Below are positions 16,654-24,688 of a DNA stretch of 26,766 nucleotides, piece by piece. A program made the position numbers and the translations under genes. The first letter of the stretch is position 1, and every line of letters begins with the position of its first letter. Source of the DNA: CAZNDN01 sp964571815 (GTDB taxonomy: Bacteria > Fibrobacterota > Chitinivibrionia > Chitinivibrionales > WJKA01); the NCBI GenBank assembly GCA_964571815.1, contig CAZNDN010000046.1:1-26766 (forward strand), written 5' to 3'. A model generated the notes under the pieces. The model was given only the letters and a program-made list of their open reading frames with translations, searched no databases and was not told where the DNA came from.

Positions 16654-19404
16654 TCACTTTCTGCCGAGTTTCAGGCTCACGGTAACGATCTTCTTTGCTC
16701 CTGCCTGAACACGAATCCGATTGCCCTCCGGCTTGAGCTTGCCCGCAGGCGTTTCCTCGAGTGTGAGGATCTGCGCCTTCCTGATTTCGCGGAAGAATTT
16801 CAGCGTGGCCGTTGTTTTCCGTGACGTCGGATTGTACAGCCTGAGAATGACTTCGGTACCCGATTCACTTTGTTTCAAAGCCGACATCACCAGCCACGCG
16901 GGTCTTACCTCAACAAAAGCGTTTCGGAGCGGAAGCGTTCCCGTGGCTTTTGCCCTGGTCTGTACAACCCGCGGAGGAATGTTGAAGGCGTGCGCCTCCT
17001 GCTGGACACCCGCGGTTACGGGATCGCCGGTGAACGGATACACGGCATAGTTGAAGGTGTGCTCGCCGAAACATTGAAATCCTTCGTCCGGTTGCCGCTC
17101 CGTGCTGTCGACACCTCCCTGGTAAAAGGTGCGCAGCAGGGTAAGCGCCAGGGTCCTCCGCCGATCGTCGACAAGCTCATAATCGGTCAGGCCCCGGTTG
17201 ATCACCGCCAGGCCCCGCGTGCTGTCGGTGGCGCAGCAGAAATTGACCTGGGGAAAGTTTGTCGAGGGCCTGTCGAGCCACCGATCGGCATCCTCGGGCA
17301 GTTTCACGCTTCGTTTGGTGATATCAAACGGCATCTCGGCCAGGGATGTGTCGGTGTCCACATCGCTGGGAAACATTACGCGGAGTCGGTGGTTCTCGAT
17401 ATCGTTGCGCAGCGACGTCTCAATCTCCACGAGGGAGGTTCCCTGCCTGAGGGTGAGCATCGATGTGATTGTGACCGTTCGCGTCGATGAAGAGCGGCTT
17501 TGGTAGTCGGCGGAAAGGCCCTTCGGCAAGCTTAGTGGAATGGTGATCCTCACCGTTGCGGCAAGGGGTCCGTTCGTCATCAGCTTGACACGAGCCGGGG
17601 CATTTCGGCTGGAGACGACCGTGTCGTTTTCCGGTGCGCGAATCAACCAGGCGTTGCCCCGCTCCCCGTTGTCTTCAAAGACGTGCAGGCTCTTGAAACG
17701 CATCCCCGTCTTTTTGTGTGCCAGATCGAAGGCGCCGTTTTTGCGGATGGAGATCTTGACGTGCTCGTTTTCGAGACTGGTGGCCGAACGTGCGATGTTG
17801 CGTGAAGGAGCGGAAGCGCCTCTGTCCACGACCCGCAGAGTTCCATAGCCCAGAGCCGGCATGTCGGCCTGCAGAAAGCCGGTTATCCGTCTGACTTCGA
17901 ACCGCCGCGTGTGTCCGTCCTGCGGAACCGCGAGGCTGTGTTTTGATCGACTCACGGGCTGGAAGGCCACGGGACGGCCCTTTTCGTCGACCAGGAAAAC
18001 ATCTTTCCGGTTGGTACCGGCGGGAAGATCGACCGAGGCCCGAATAACTTCGGAGCGCGGGAATGGAAGAGAGTTGAACAGGTTCACCAGGATACTTCCG
18101 GGCGGACACGAAGAGCTGTCGATTCTTCCGACTATCGCGCGCAACGATCGCCGGGTAAGCTCCTCCGACAGCGTCGACACTTCCGAAAACCGGTACATCA
18201 TGTCCTCATGGACCTTATCGATACTGCAGCCGCAGATATCGTCGTGCGCATGGTTCGCAAACAACGTTTTGAGCCCGCTGCGGATGAACGACGCCGGATA
18301 GTCTTCACCGAGAACCCACGCCATCGCGGCCATGGGCTCGGCCCAGCGCAGGAGTGCATACTCGCACGCGCGGTTGGCCTGCTTCAGGTACATGCGTGTT
18401 GAAAGAATGCCGGGATGCAGGTAGTTGAACCCGGGCCTGCCGGATTTGTTGGTCAGGCGCATCTCACCCGAGAGGGTCCTCAGGCCGCGCACCTTCTTCT
18501 TGAGGATACTCATGACATTGGGCAGTGAGTCGTGAACCATGCGGTCGCCGGGCATCATCCGGTTGGCGTCCCTGATCAGTCGTGTGATATTGGGATACGG
18601 GGGCGCCTGATCCATGCCGTCCAGGTACAACAAGTCCCGTACCGTGGCGTATTTCGTTTCCCACTTCCTGGTTTCGGTGAGTGCCGGTACCACGTGGTCT
18701 TCGTTGTACAGGTCCGGCGTTTCGATAATAGTGTACTCCAGATCGTCGTCCATGCGAAACGGTACTTCCGGCCTGTCCCACGTGTACTTCCATGTCTCGG
18801 GTTTGAACGGCCACATGTTGTAGAGCACCGGAAGGATACCGATTCCCCAGAACACCACCCGGCCGTCGGGAAACTGCTCGCACAGCGCCGTGGTCCCGTC
18901 GGCCCCCTTCCAGTAGAATTCCTTGTCGGCGGCGTCGGCGTTGATCCCGCGATAGAACAGCAGGGCGTCGATACCGAAACCGGCATAGATCTGGGGAAGT
19001 TGCGAAACCTGGCCGTTCGAAGTCGGGTTATAGCCGACTTTCATCACGCCGCCCCACTGTCTCGCCACCCGGTGACCCATGAGAAGGTTGCGCACAATCG
19101 ACTCCCCGTCGAGGCAGTTCATTTCCGGCAGTGTATACCATGGCCCGACCAGCAGTCGACCGGAGCTGATATAGCCTTTCAGCCGCTCAACCGATTCAGG
19201 CCTCACCGTCGCGAAATCTTCGAGGGGGATGGTCTGTGAATCAAGGTGGAAGTACTTGAATTCCGGATCGTTGTCGAAGAGGTCCATGAGGCGCTGGAGA
19301 TAGTCGGCGAGCATGAGACGGTGTTCCTGGTATGTTTTGGTCCACTCGCGATCCCAGTGGGTATTGGAGATCACGTGCATGACATAGTCTTTGCGTGCGG
19401 GCAT
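16654..19404 (-). CDS. GH38-type alpha-mannosidase-like protein with altered nucleophile site
   Basis: The frame is open further upstream, but ATG 19404 follows AGGAAAGGA and homology begins at once (HVISNTHWDREW), giving 916 residues and no signal peptide. GH38 blocks are present: H16 and D18 as zinc ligands, LDSQTIPLEDF, GRLLVGPWYTLPEMN, LDGESIVRNLLMGH, and NHAHDDICGCSIDKVH with H387 as the third zinc ligand, then the long beta-sandwich C-terminal half. The block usually read as PDxFGQ is NPTSNGQ: Thr128 stands where the Asp nucleophile and zinc ligand is expected, and Asn130 replaces Phe. It may be a divergent subgroup with another nucleophile, or a non-hydrolytic protein. Family call firm; alpha-mannosidase activity unproven. 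Confidence 0.88.
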   Translation of the reverse strand: MPARKDYVMHVISNTHWDREWTKTYQEHRLMLADYLQRLMDLFDNDPEFKYFHLDSQTIPLEDFATVRPESVERLKGYISSGRLLVGPWYTLPEMNCLDGESIVRNLLMGHRVARQWGGVMKVGYNPTSNGQVSQLPQIYAGFGIDALLFYRGINADAADKEFYWKGADGTTALCEQFPDGRVVFWGIGILPVLYNMWPFKPETWKYTWDRPEVPFRMDDDLEYTIIETPDLYNEDHVVPALTETRKWETKYATVRDLLYLDGMDQAPPYPNITRLIRDANRMMPGDRMVHDSLPNVMSILKKKVRGLRTLSGEMRLTNKSGRPGFNYLHPGILSTRMYLKQANRACEYALLRWAEPMAAMAWVLGEDYPASFIRSGLKTLFANHAHDDICGCSIDKVHEDMMYRFSEVSTLSEELTRRSLRAIVGRIDSSSCPPGSILVNLFNSLPFPRSEVIRASVDLPAGTNRKDVFLVDEKGRPVAFQPVSRSKHSLAVPQDGHTRRFEVRRITGFLQADMPALGYGTLRVVDRGASAPSRNIARSATSLENEHVKISIRKNGAFDLAHKKTGMRFKSLHVFEDNGERGNAWLIRAPENDTVVSSRNAPARVKLMTNGPLAATVRITIPLSLPKGLSADYQSRSSSTRTVTITSMLTLRQGTSLVEIETSLRNDIENHRLRVMFPSDVDTDTSLAEMPFDITKRSVKLPEDADRWLDRPSTNFPQVNFCCATDSTRGLAVINRGLTDYELVDDRRRTLALTLLRTFYQGGVDSTERQPDEGFQCFGEHTFNYAVYPFTGDPVTAGVQQEAHAFNIPPRVVQTRAKATGTLPLRNAFVEVRPAWLVMSALKQSESGTEVILRLYNPTSRKTTATLKFFREIRKAQILTLEETPAGKLKPEGNRIRVQAGAKKIVTVSLKLGRK

Positions 19405-19770
19405 GGCTGCTTCCTTTCCTGCCGATAGTTGACGGAGTCGTTGGTGATTGTGAAACCGGCGCGGTTGGGACCGCAAAAGAGAGGAGAAAATACAGCATTG
19501 AGCCACGGTGAGGCTAATGGACTCACATTTCTTCGGCTGGACGAAGGGCACCGGGGATGAGAATTCGGTGTGATTGCGGTAGCCGGTATACCGGCTACCC
19601 CATGGTACAGCACCGGCGTAGGCTCGGGGAAAATCGCTGTGCGGTGCATTCCTGTGAATTGCAGGCTGCTGCGCTTCGTGGGCCAGGTTCAAGCGTGCGG
19701 GAATGAGGTGGGCAAGGGAGCTGTGCCCTGCTCCATCAAGGCACAGCCGCATTCGGGTTGGAGGCGGAGC
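19405..19770. other. Intergenic region upstream of the GH38 gene
   Basis: About 366 bases separate the SEC-C end of the upstream gene from the GH38 start, both on the minus strand. It holds a perfect 22-bp palindrome (19578-19599) and presumably the GH38 promoter, though no convincing -35/-10 pair is seen. The 10-base word GTGAGGCTAA occurs here on the + strand near 19507 and again, in the other orientation, near 22153 upstream of the next minus-strand gene; it may be chance. No gene is recognised. Confidence 0.5.
19578..19599. promoter_or_regulatory. Perfect 22-bp palindrome, operator candidate
   Basis: GGTAGCCGGTA is followed directly by its exact reverse complement TACCGGCTACC, with no spacer; two further flanking pairs match beyond one mismatch. 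It lies about 174 bases upstream of the GH38 start in non-coding DNA. Length and symmetry fit a binding site for a dimeric repressor such as a LacI- or GntR-type protein, but no such regulator is next to it. Confidence 0.6.
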
Positions 19771-22044
19771 TTATTTCTTACCGCAGCACTTCTTGTATTT
19801 CTTCCCGCTTCCGCACGGACACGGATCGTTCCGCCCCACGNNNNNNNNNNNNNNNNNNNNNNNNNNNNNNNNNNNNNNNNNNNNNNNNNNNNNNNNNNNN
19901 NNNNNNNNNNNNNNNNNNNNNNNNNNNNNNNNNNNNNNNNCGGGGCGCTGCCGGCGCGGGCGCGAACCGGGAGCGGGTCCGGGTCGGCGGGCTTCTTTCC
20001 ACTGCCCGGCCAGTTTCTGAAACTCGCCGTGCGCGTGATTGTAGAACGTCTTGTAGGCTCCGCAGAAATGCGAAACATTCTTGTCGCGAGGATCATTGAA
20101 TCGGTCCTTGGGACATCCACCCCGGCAGTAGTTGAGCCACTCACATTTCCGGCAGACCTTTTCCAGGTTCGCTTTCCGCCGACCGAACTCATTCTGTTTG
20201 TCCGAATTCAACAGATCGATGAGACGGTCTTCATGGAGGTTGCCCAGTTTCCAGCGCGGCTCGACGAAGAAATCGCAGGGGTAGACATTTCCGTTGTGCT
20301 CGACCGCGACATACACGCCGCACTCGTGCATGAGGGCACAGTCGGGTGGAGGGTGCCCCACGTAGACATGAAAAAGAGAATCAAAGAGGCGAACGGAGGT
20401 GGTGGGTCGACCGTTGTCGAAATCGGCTCTCCAGAGGTCGAATATCTTGCAGAGGAAAGCTCCAAACTGACGCGGTGTTACGGAGAAAGGGGCCGATGTG
20501 CCGGAATCATCCGGGTCCGGTTCCACGCACGGGATGAACTGCATGAATCCGAATCCGGTTTGCTTGTGGAAGTTGTAGATTTCTTCGGGAAACCCGGCGG
20601 AATAGTCGTTTACCACCGTCAGTGCGTTCACGTTGACGCCAGCGTCAAGCAGCATTCGGGCGTTCTTGTGGATCTTTTTCCACGTGGGGCCCCCGTCACG
20701 CAAGCGCCGGTAGTGGTCGTGAACGTGTTCCGGCCCGTCGATCGAAAGTCCGACCAGGAAATCGTTTTCCTTGAAGAACCGGGTCCACTCCCGATTCAGC
20801 AGCAGCCCGTTGGTTTGAAATCCATTGCCGACCTTGCGACCACCGCCGTAGCGGTTCTGGTATGCTACCGCACTTCTGTAAAAATCCAGCCCCATGAGCG
20901 TCGGTTCGCCGCCCTGCCACCCGAAATGCACGGTCTGATCGCCCTGCACCATGACCTGCTTGATCATCTCCCTGAGGGTTTCGTCGCTCATGCGATGGGT
21001 TTTCGATTCGGCGAAGATCGCCTGCTTTTTCAGATAGAAGCAATACCCGCATGCCATGTTGCAGTCGGGGCCCGATGGTTTGACAAGGATGTTCCTGAGG
21101 GGCTTTCGGTGTTTGCCGGCTTCCTTGTCCTGGAAGACGCGGCGCGCCAGAAGCGCTTCCAGCATGTCGCTCATTTCAAACCGAATCTCCGAGCTGGATT
21201 TCAGCGAGTCGACAAAGCTTTCCACCTCCGCATTCTTGCGCTCCTGCGTGAGTTTCTCGACAATGCTTGCTTGTACGGTATCCAGGGGTCGCGTGCGCGC
21301 ATCGCGTTTTTCGTGCACCTTGGCGATATGGAACCCGAAGGGGGTGCGGAAGATGTCGCTTACCTCACCCGGTTTCATCTTGAAAACCACGTCTTCAAAC
21401 TCGGCAACCATCTTGCCCCGCGGAAACCATCCCAGGTCGCCCATGCTGTCGGGACAATCGGAGTTCTTTCCGGCGAGCTGCTCGAACGCTTCTCCGGCAT
21501 TCATGGTTTTCTTGATCTCGCGGATTTCCATCTCAGCCTTCACCGGGTCCTGCCCCCGGTCGGTGTGCTTCACGATATGCGCGGCATGGACCTGTTCGGG
21601 TTCGACAAACTCGTTCTCATTGTCCCGGTAGTATGCGGCAATATCGGCGTCGGACGGCGGCTCGGCCTTGTCCTGGAGCCGATTCACCAGCCGCCGAACG
21701 CGAAGCTGTTCCTCCAGTTCACTTTTTATTCGCGGGACATCCTTCTCCGTTATTCCCAAAGCCTTGAAGAAGGCCGCGTCATCCTTGTATTTCGATTTCA
21801 GTTCTTCGTACGCCTTGGCGATCTCCTTCGGGGGAATCGGTTGCTTGTCCGCGGCTGCATGCTGTTGAATCAATGTCCGTTCGACAACATTTTCCCGGGC
21901 CCAGTCCAGCAATTGGCGCTCGCGCCTCTCGACAACCATCTCCCCGAATGCCTTTTCGTACTCCGCGCGCATTCGCTCCATTTCGTCGATAATACGCCGG
22001 TCTTCAAGCTCTTCTCCGTTTACCCAAAGCGGCACAACAGACAT
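19771..22044 (-). CDS. Fusion: parvulin prolyl isomerase + anaerobic sulfatase maturase + SEC-C
   Basis: One continuous frame on the minus strand; 757 residues if the 100-base gap is taken at face value. ATG 22044 follows GGAAAGG; a GTG at 22116 is possible. Residues 1-125 are a helical SurA/PpiC-like N-domain (PLWVNGEELEDRRI), and 150-245 a parvulin rotamase (HAAHIVKH, GDLGWFPRGKMV, FRTPFGFHIAKV). From 316 comes an anaerobic sulfatase-maturating radical SAM enzyme with CNMACGYC (C328, C332, C335) and a SPASM-type Cys-rich region (ECGVYVAVEHNGNVYPCDFF, CEWLNYCRGGCPKDRF). A Pro/Arg-rich linker enters the gap, and a SEC-C zinc motif (CPCGSGKKYKKCCG) ends the frame. Maturases convert Cys or Ser to formylglycine in sulfatases. 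No signal peptide, so cytosolic. No sulfatase lies in the window. Confidence 0.85.
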   Translation of the reverse strand: MSVVPLWVNGEELEDRRIIDEMERMRAEYEKAFGEMVVERRERQLLDWARENVVERTLIQQHAAADKQPIPPKEIAKAYEELKSKYKDDAAFFKALGITEKDVPRIKSELEEQLRVRRLVNRLQDKAEPPSDADIAAYYRDNENEFVEPEQVHAAHIVKHTDRGQDPVKAEMEIREIKKTMNAGEAFEQLAGKNSDCPDSMGDLGWFPRGKMVAEFEDVVFKMKPGEVSDIFRTPFGFHIAKVHEKRDARTRPLDTVQASIVEKLTQERKNAEVESFVDSLKSSSEIRFEMSDMLEALLARRVFQDKEAGKHRKPLRNILVKPSGPDCNMACGYCFYLKKQAIFAESKTHRMSDETLREMIKQVMVQGDQTVHFGWQGGEPTLMGLDFYRSAVAYQNRYGGGRKVGNGFQTNGLLLNREWTRFFKENDFLVGLSIDGPEHVHDHYRRLRDGGPTWKKIHKNARMLLDAGVNVNALTVVNDYSAGFPEEIYNFHKQTGFGFMQFIPCVEPDPDDSGTSAPFSVTPRQFGAFLCKIFDLWRADFDNGRPTTSVRLFDSLFHVYVGHPPPDCALMHECGVYVAVEHNGNVYPCDFFVEPRWKLGNLHEDRLIDLLNSDKQNEFGRRKANLEKVCRKCEWLNYCRGGCPKDRFNDPRDKNVSHFCGAYKTFYNHAHGEFQKLAGQWKEARRPGPAPGSRPRRQRPXXXXXXXXXXXXXXXXXXXXXXXXXXXXXXXXXXVGRNDPCPCGSGKKYKKCCGKK
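19841..19940. other. Assembly gap of 100 Ns
   Basis: Exactly 100 unknown bases indicate a scaffold gap of conventional, not measured, size. It falls in the low-complexity Pro/Arg/Ala linker between the maturase and the SEC-C motif. True linker length, and strictly even frame continuity, are unproven. Confidence 0.98.
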
Positions 22045-22303
22045 CCCCTTTCCATCAGCGATACGATAGCGGTCGCGGCGAAGTGCATTTTTCACGGCGT
22101 GGGATACTACCCGCACGCGAGCGCCTCAGCCGGAAAACCATTGCACTGAGTTGTTAGCCTCACGGAATATGAAGGCTGTTCCCCGTGACGACCTACAGGG
22201 TACTACTCACTACTAAAAGTACAATATACCGTGCAACTGAAGAGCCTGCGCGGGGAGACTCCGCGAGGCGGGAGGACGCTTGGGCCGGATAGAAGTTGCT
22301 CAA
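22045..22303. other. Upstream region of the maturase fusion gene
   Basis: This non-coding stretch precedes the minus-strand fusion gene. On the minus strand it offers TTGCAC followed by AT-rich sequence (TATATTGTACTTTTAG) around 22210-22235 that may be promoter, but spacing and -10 match are weak. A two-unit heptamer (ACTACTC, ACTACTA) lies at 22202-22215. No other gene is seen. Confidence 0.4.
22202..22215 (+). repeat. Two-unit heptamer repeat
   Basis: ACTACTC is followed directly by ACTACTA. It is short, but it shares the period of seven with the repeat at 4631-4658 and is likewise intergenic. Confidence 0.35.
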
Positions 22304-22495
22304 TCAACGCCGACGGCGGTCGGCGGGCGCGGTTGCCGTAATGATCACCTGTGGACAGCTTCTACGCGATGGCGGTGACTCGCGGGGGTACACACGCCGG
22401 CCGGTGAGAGAATACACCCGCATCTCCCCAGTCGTGGCGGGGGAGAAGGCGGCGATCGGCTGAATGGTTGTTCCGCCGGCACGAGCGCCGGTCAC
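22304..22495 (-). pseudogene. Remnant of a second secretion-tail domain
   Basis: The frame opens at GTG 22495, overlapping the stop of the beta-helix gene as GTGA. It encodes a 63-residue piece with FSPATTGEMRVYSLTGRRVY and later CPQVIITATAP. The first part resembles the upstream protein's own tail (FSPSMKPDVRVLLFNAAGRR), which has the Val-Arg-Val...Gly-Arg-Arg pattern of type IX-type sorting domains. It is rich in Arg, Pro and Ser towards the end and lacks a clean final strand. It reads best as a decayed duplicate tail or the 3' remnant of a lost gene. Independent translation is unlikely. Confidence 0.45.
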
Positions 22496-24549
22496 CGAGC
22501 AGGAACGTGGATGGCTCTCCTTCCGGTCGTTGATTGACGATTGCCGACAAGTATGTACACTCCGGCCGCCGGATGAAACGTGCGGTTGCGCCCGGCATGG
22601 AACACCGGCACATTGATCCGCCGTCCGGCGGCGTTGAACAACAGAACCCGTACGTCCGGTTTCATGGAAGGTGAGAAGTGAACCCGGGATGGGGCCTTTT
22701 GCCGGGGATCACGAACCGGAGCGGGATAGCCCAGTCCCCAGTGATCGGGTTCGTTGAGGTACTCGAAATCGGGTTCGAGTCCGGCTATGGAGCGGGCATG
22801 TTCAAGAAGCGAATCCGGGACCTCATCCCGGCTCCTGAACAGATAATTGGTGTCGACAACATTGTCGGTGTCGGAGCTGCGGTAGAATTGCAGGAGATTG
22901 CCGGAAATATTGTAGACCGTATTGTAGCCGACATGGTATCCCCGCACGCTTTCATCGAGCGAAAAACCGTTGTTGGTATTGCCGTGCGCTTCCGGCCGCC
23001 GCCACACATCGTGGATAAGGTTCCCCAGCATAGTGGTACCGGGCTGGTAGCCGATCGCGTAAATCCCGCCGCCGTCGCACAGGTACTGCATCACATCGTG
23101 GATATGGTTACTGTCGGTAAAACAAGCTTCCATGCTGGTCCTCCGCGATCCCCAGCAGAACCCGACCGATATACCGGTGTATGGCAGATGGGCTACGTGA
23201 TTGCGGCTGATCGTTGTGTTCTTCACGAATCCGGCGAAGATACCGATTGCCCCATAGTATACCCGACCGCAGTGGTGGACGTAGTTGTTCCTCACGACAT
23301 TGCCTTCGGGTACCATCGATTCCTCGGGCCAGTCTTCGGAATTGCCGATACCGTCGGGATGCATGTTCTCCCGCCAGCCCACCATGATTCCCGTTCCCCC
23401 GACATCGGCAATTTCACAGCCGATGATGGAATTATTCCGGCACGCTCTTCCGAACCCGATGGCGGTCTGGGCAACATGAGCAATCAGGCATTCGGTGAAG
23501 CCGCAGTTCTCGGCATACTCGATCTGTACGGCCAAGGGGATCACGTGGGAAGGCAGGGCCTTCACCGGTTTGTAGTGGCCGGCTTGCCCCCCCTGGTAGC
23601 CGACGTCCGGGAAGAACCATTCGCAGTGCTCGATGGCGAGGTTTTCGAAATGAAGATTCCGAACCGGCTTCTCCGGTGTACCGTCAATGACAATGAGCGA
23701 TTCGACGACCGGGATGATAAACTCGGAATCGTTGGGATCCTCTCCGGACGGAGCATAGTAGCGGAGAACACCCGTGCTTCGCTCGCAATGCCATTCTCCG
23801 GGTTGCGTGACAAACTCCCGTGCATGTTCCAGATAGAAGCGAGACTGAGGTTTTGTCGAGGGGCCTCGGGCGTCAATCTCTCCGATCGGTCCTCTGAGGT
23901 ATGCGGTGTTACCTTCCCACCGGTCCAGATACGACCTGCCGCTGCCCCAGATATGGAACGCAACCATCTCGGCGTCGGCCGTGGAGAAGTCAATATGATC
24001 GAGCGAGAAGGAGAAGGTGAGTTCATTCTGATACTCATTGATATCGGATCGGTCCCAGATTTTCAGTATTGAGTCATTGTCGGGATAGCGGGCACGTACG
24101 GCACGGCGCCCGTCGACGAAGAGCTGCCTGAACCAGAGGCTGTCATCGCGGACCGCGGGGATGGTGATCTTCCAGATTGAGCCCTTTACCTTTTTCCATG
24201 TGCCCGAAAGGATCATCCCCCCGCTGATTCGGGCCGTGCCCCCGCCGTAGGAGGTGTAGGTCACGCGGTGGGCCGACGTCCCACCGTCATCGGGACCAAA
24301 GATCAGGGGTTCTTCCTGATGGTGGATCCCCTTGCGCAGATAGACGGTGATATCATCCTTGAGCCCGTCGATGTTCTGCTCTCGAACCGCTTCCTGTGCC
24401 GCCCGGAGGGACTTGAACGGCTTCGCCTTGGTGCCGGCTGCCTTGTCGTTGCCGGCCTGGGAGACGTAGAAAGAGGTTGCGTGGACCGAGAGAACCGAGA
24501 CGATGAGAAGAATGAGTGCCGTTGACGAGCAATCCTGAGCGTTGCGGAT
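22492..24549 (-). CDS. Secreted right-handed beta-helix protein, GH141-like, start codon unclear
   Basis: Homology extends upstream of the first GTG (24264). The frame is open to a TAA at 24555-24553 and encodes a signal peptide (ALILLIVSVLSVHA), then SFYVSQAGND and KPFKSLRAAQEAV, the usual start of this group. Between the TAA and the signal there is no ATG, GTG or TTG. ATC 24549, preceded by AAGGCAGG, is the best-placed codon and would give 685 residues. The body shows SGGMILSGTWKKV, WFRQLFVDGRRAVRARYP and many beta-helix turns with Asn/Gly/His (NVVRNNYVHHCG, TISRNHVAHLPYTG). GH141 members include an alpha-L-fucosidase and a xylanase. The last 60 residues resemble a type IX-type sorting tail (VRVLLFNAAGRR, AAGVYILVGN). 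Exact substrate unknown. Confidence 0.8.
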   Translation of the reverse strand: MRNAQDCSSTALILLIVSVLSVHATSFYVSQAGNDKAAGTKAKPFKSLRAAQEAVREQNIDGLKDDITVYLRKGIHHQEEPLIFGPDDGGTSAHRVTYTSYGGGTARISGGMILSGTWKKVKGSIWKITIPAVRDDSLWFRQLFVDGRRAVRARYPDNDSILKIWDRSDINEYQNELTFSFSLDHIDFSTADAEMVAFHIWGSGRSYLDRWEGNTAYLRGPIGEIDARGPSTKPQSRFYLEHAREFVTQPGEWHCERSTGVLRYYAPSGEDPNDSEFIIPVVESLIVIDGTPEKPVRNLHFENLAIEHCEWFFPDVGYQGGQAGHYKPVKALPSHVIPLAVQIEYAENCGFTECLIAHVAQTAIGFGRACRNNSIIGCEIADVGGTGIMVGWRENMHPDGIGNSEDWPEESMVPEGNVVRNNYVHHCGRVYYGAIGIFAGFVKNTTISRNHVAHLPYTGISVGFCWGSRRTSMEACFTDSNHIHDVMQYLCDGGGIYAIGYQPGTTMLGNLIHDVWRRPEAHGNTNNGFSLDESVRGYHVGYNTVYNISGNLLQFYRSSDTDNVVDTNYLFRSRDEVPDSLLEHARSIAGLEPDFEYLNEPDHWGLGYPAPVRDPRQKAPSRVHFSPSMKPDVRVLLFNAAGRRINVPVFHAGRNRTFHPAAGVYILVGNRQSTTGRRAIHVPAR

Positions 24550-24579
24550 AGGTTACCTGCCTTTTTCTATTGAGTAGCT

Positions 24580-24605
24580 GATTCCTCTATACAATATAAG
24601 CACAG
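24580..24605 (-). promoter_or_regulatory. Weak promoter candidate for the beta-helix gene
   Basis: Reading the minus strand, TGTGCTTATATTGTATAG gives an AT-rich -10-like segment (TTATAT or TATTGT) with a TG just upstream, about 40 bases before the putative ATC start. No convincing -35 element is seen. It is offered because it is the only AT-rich island in the 133-base gap. Confidence 0.3.
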
Positions 24606-24688
24606 AGGCGACGGAATTCAGGATTTTTTCGCTGGGAGGGGATCTTCGAAAGGACGATGGGGAAGTCTGGGGTGCAGCGTCGACCCTC

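Noticed and set aside
19570..22149. 859-codon open frame on the plus strand across the N gap
   Set aside because: It is antisense to the prolyl isomerase-maturase fusion, which has clear motifs; the plus-strand product shows no domain and passes through the Ns.
22678..24072. 464-codon plus-strand open frame
   Set aside because: It is antisense to the beta-helix gene, with no ribosome site or recognisable domain.
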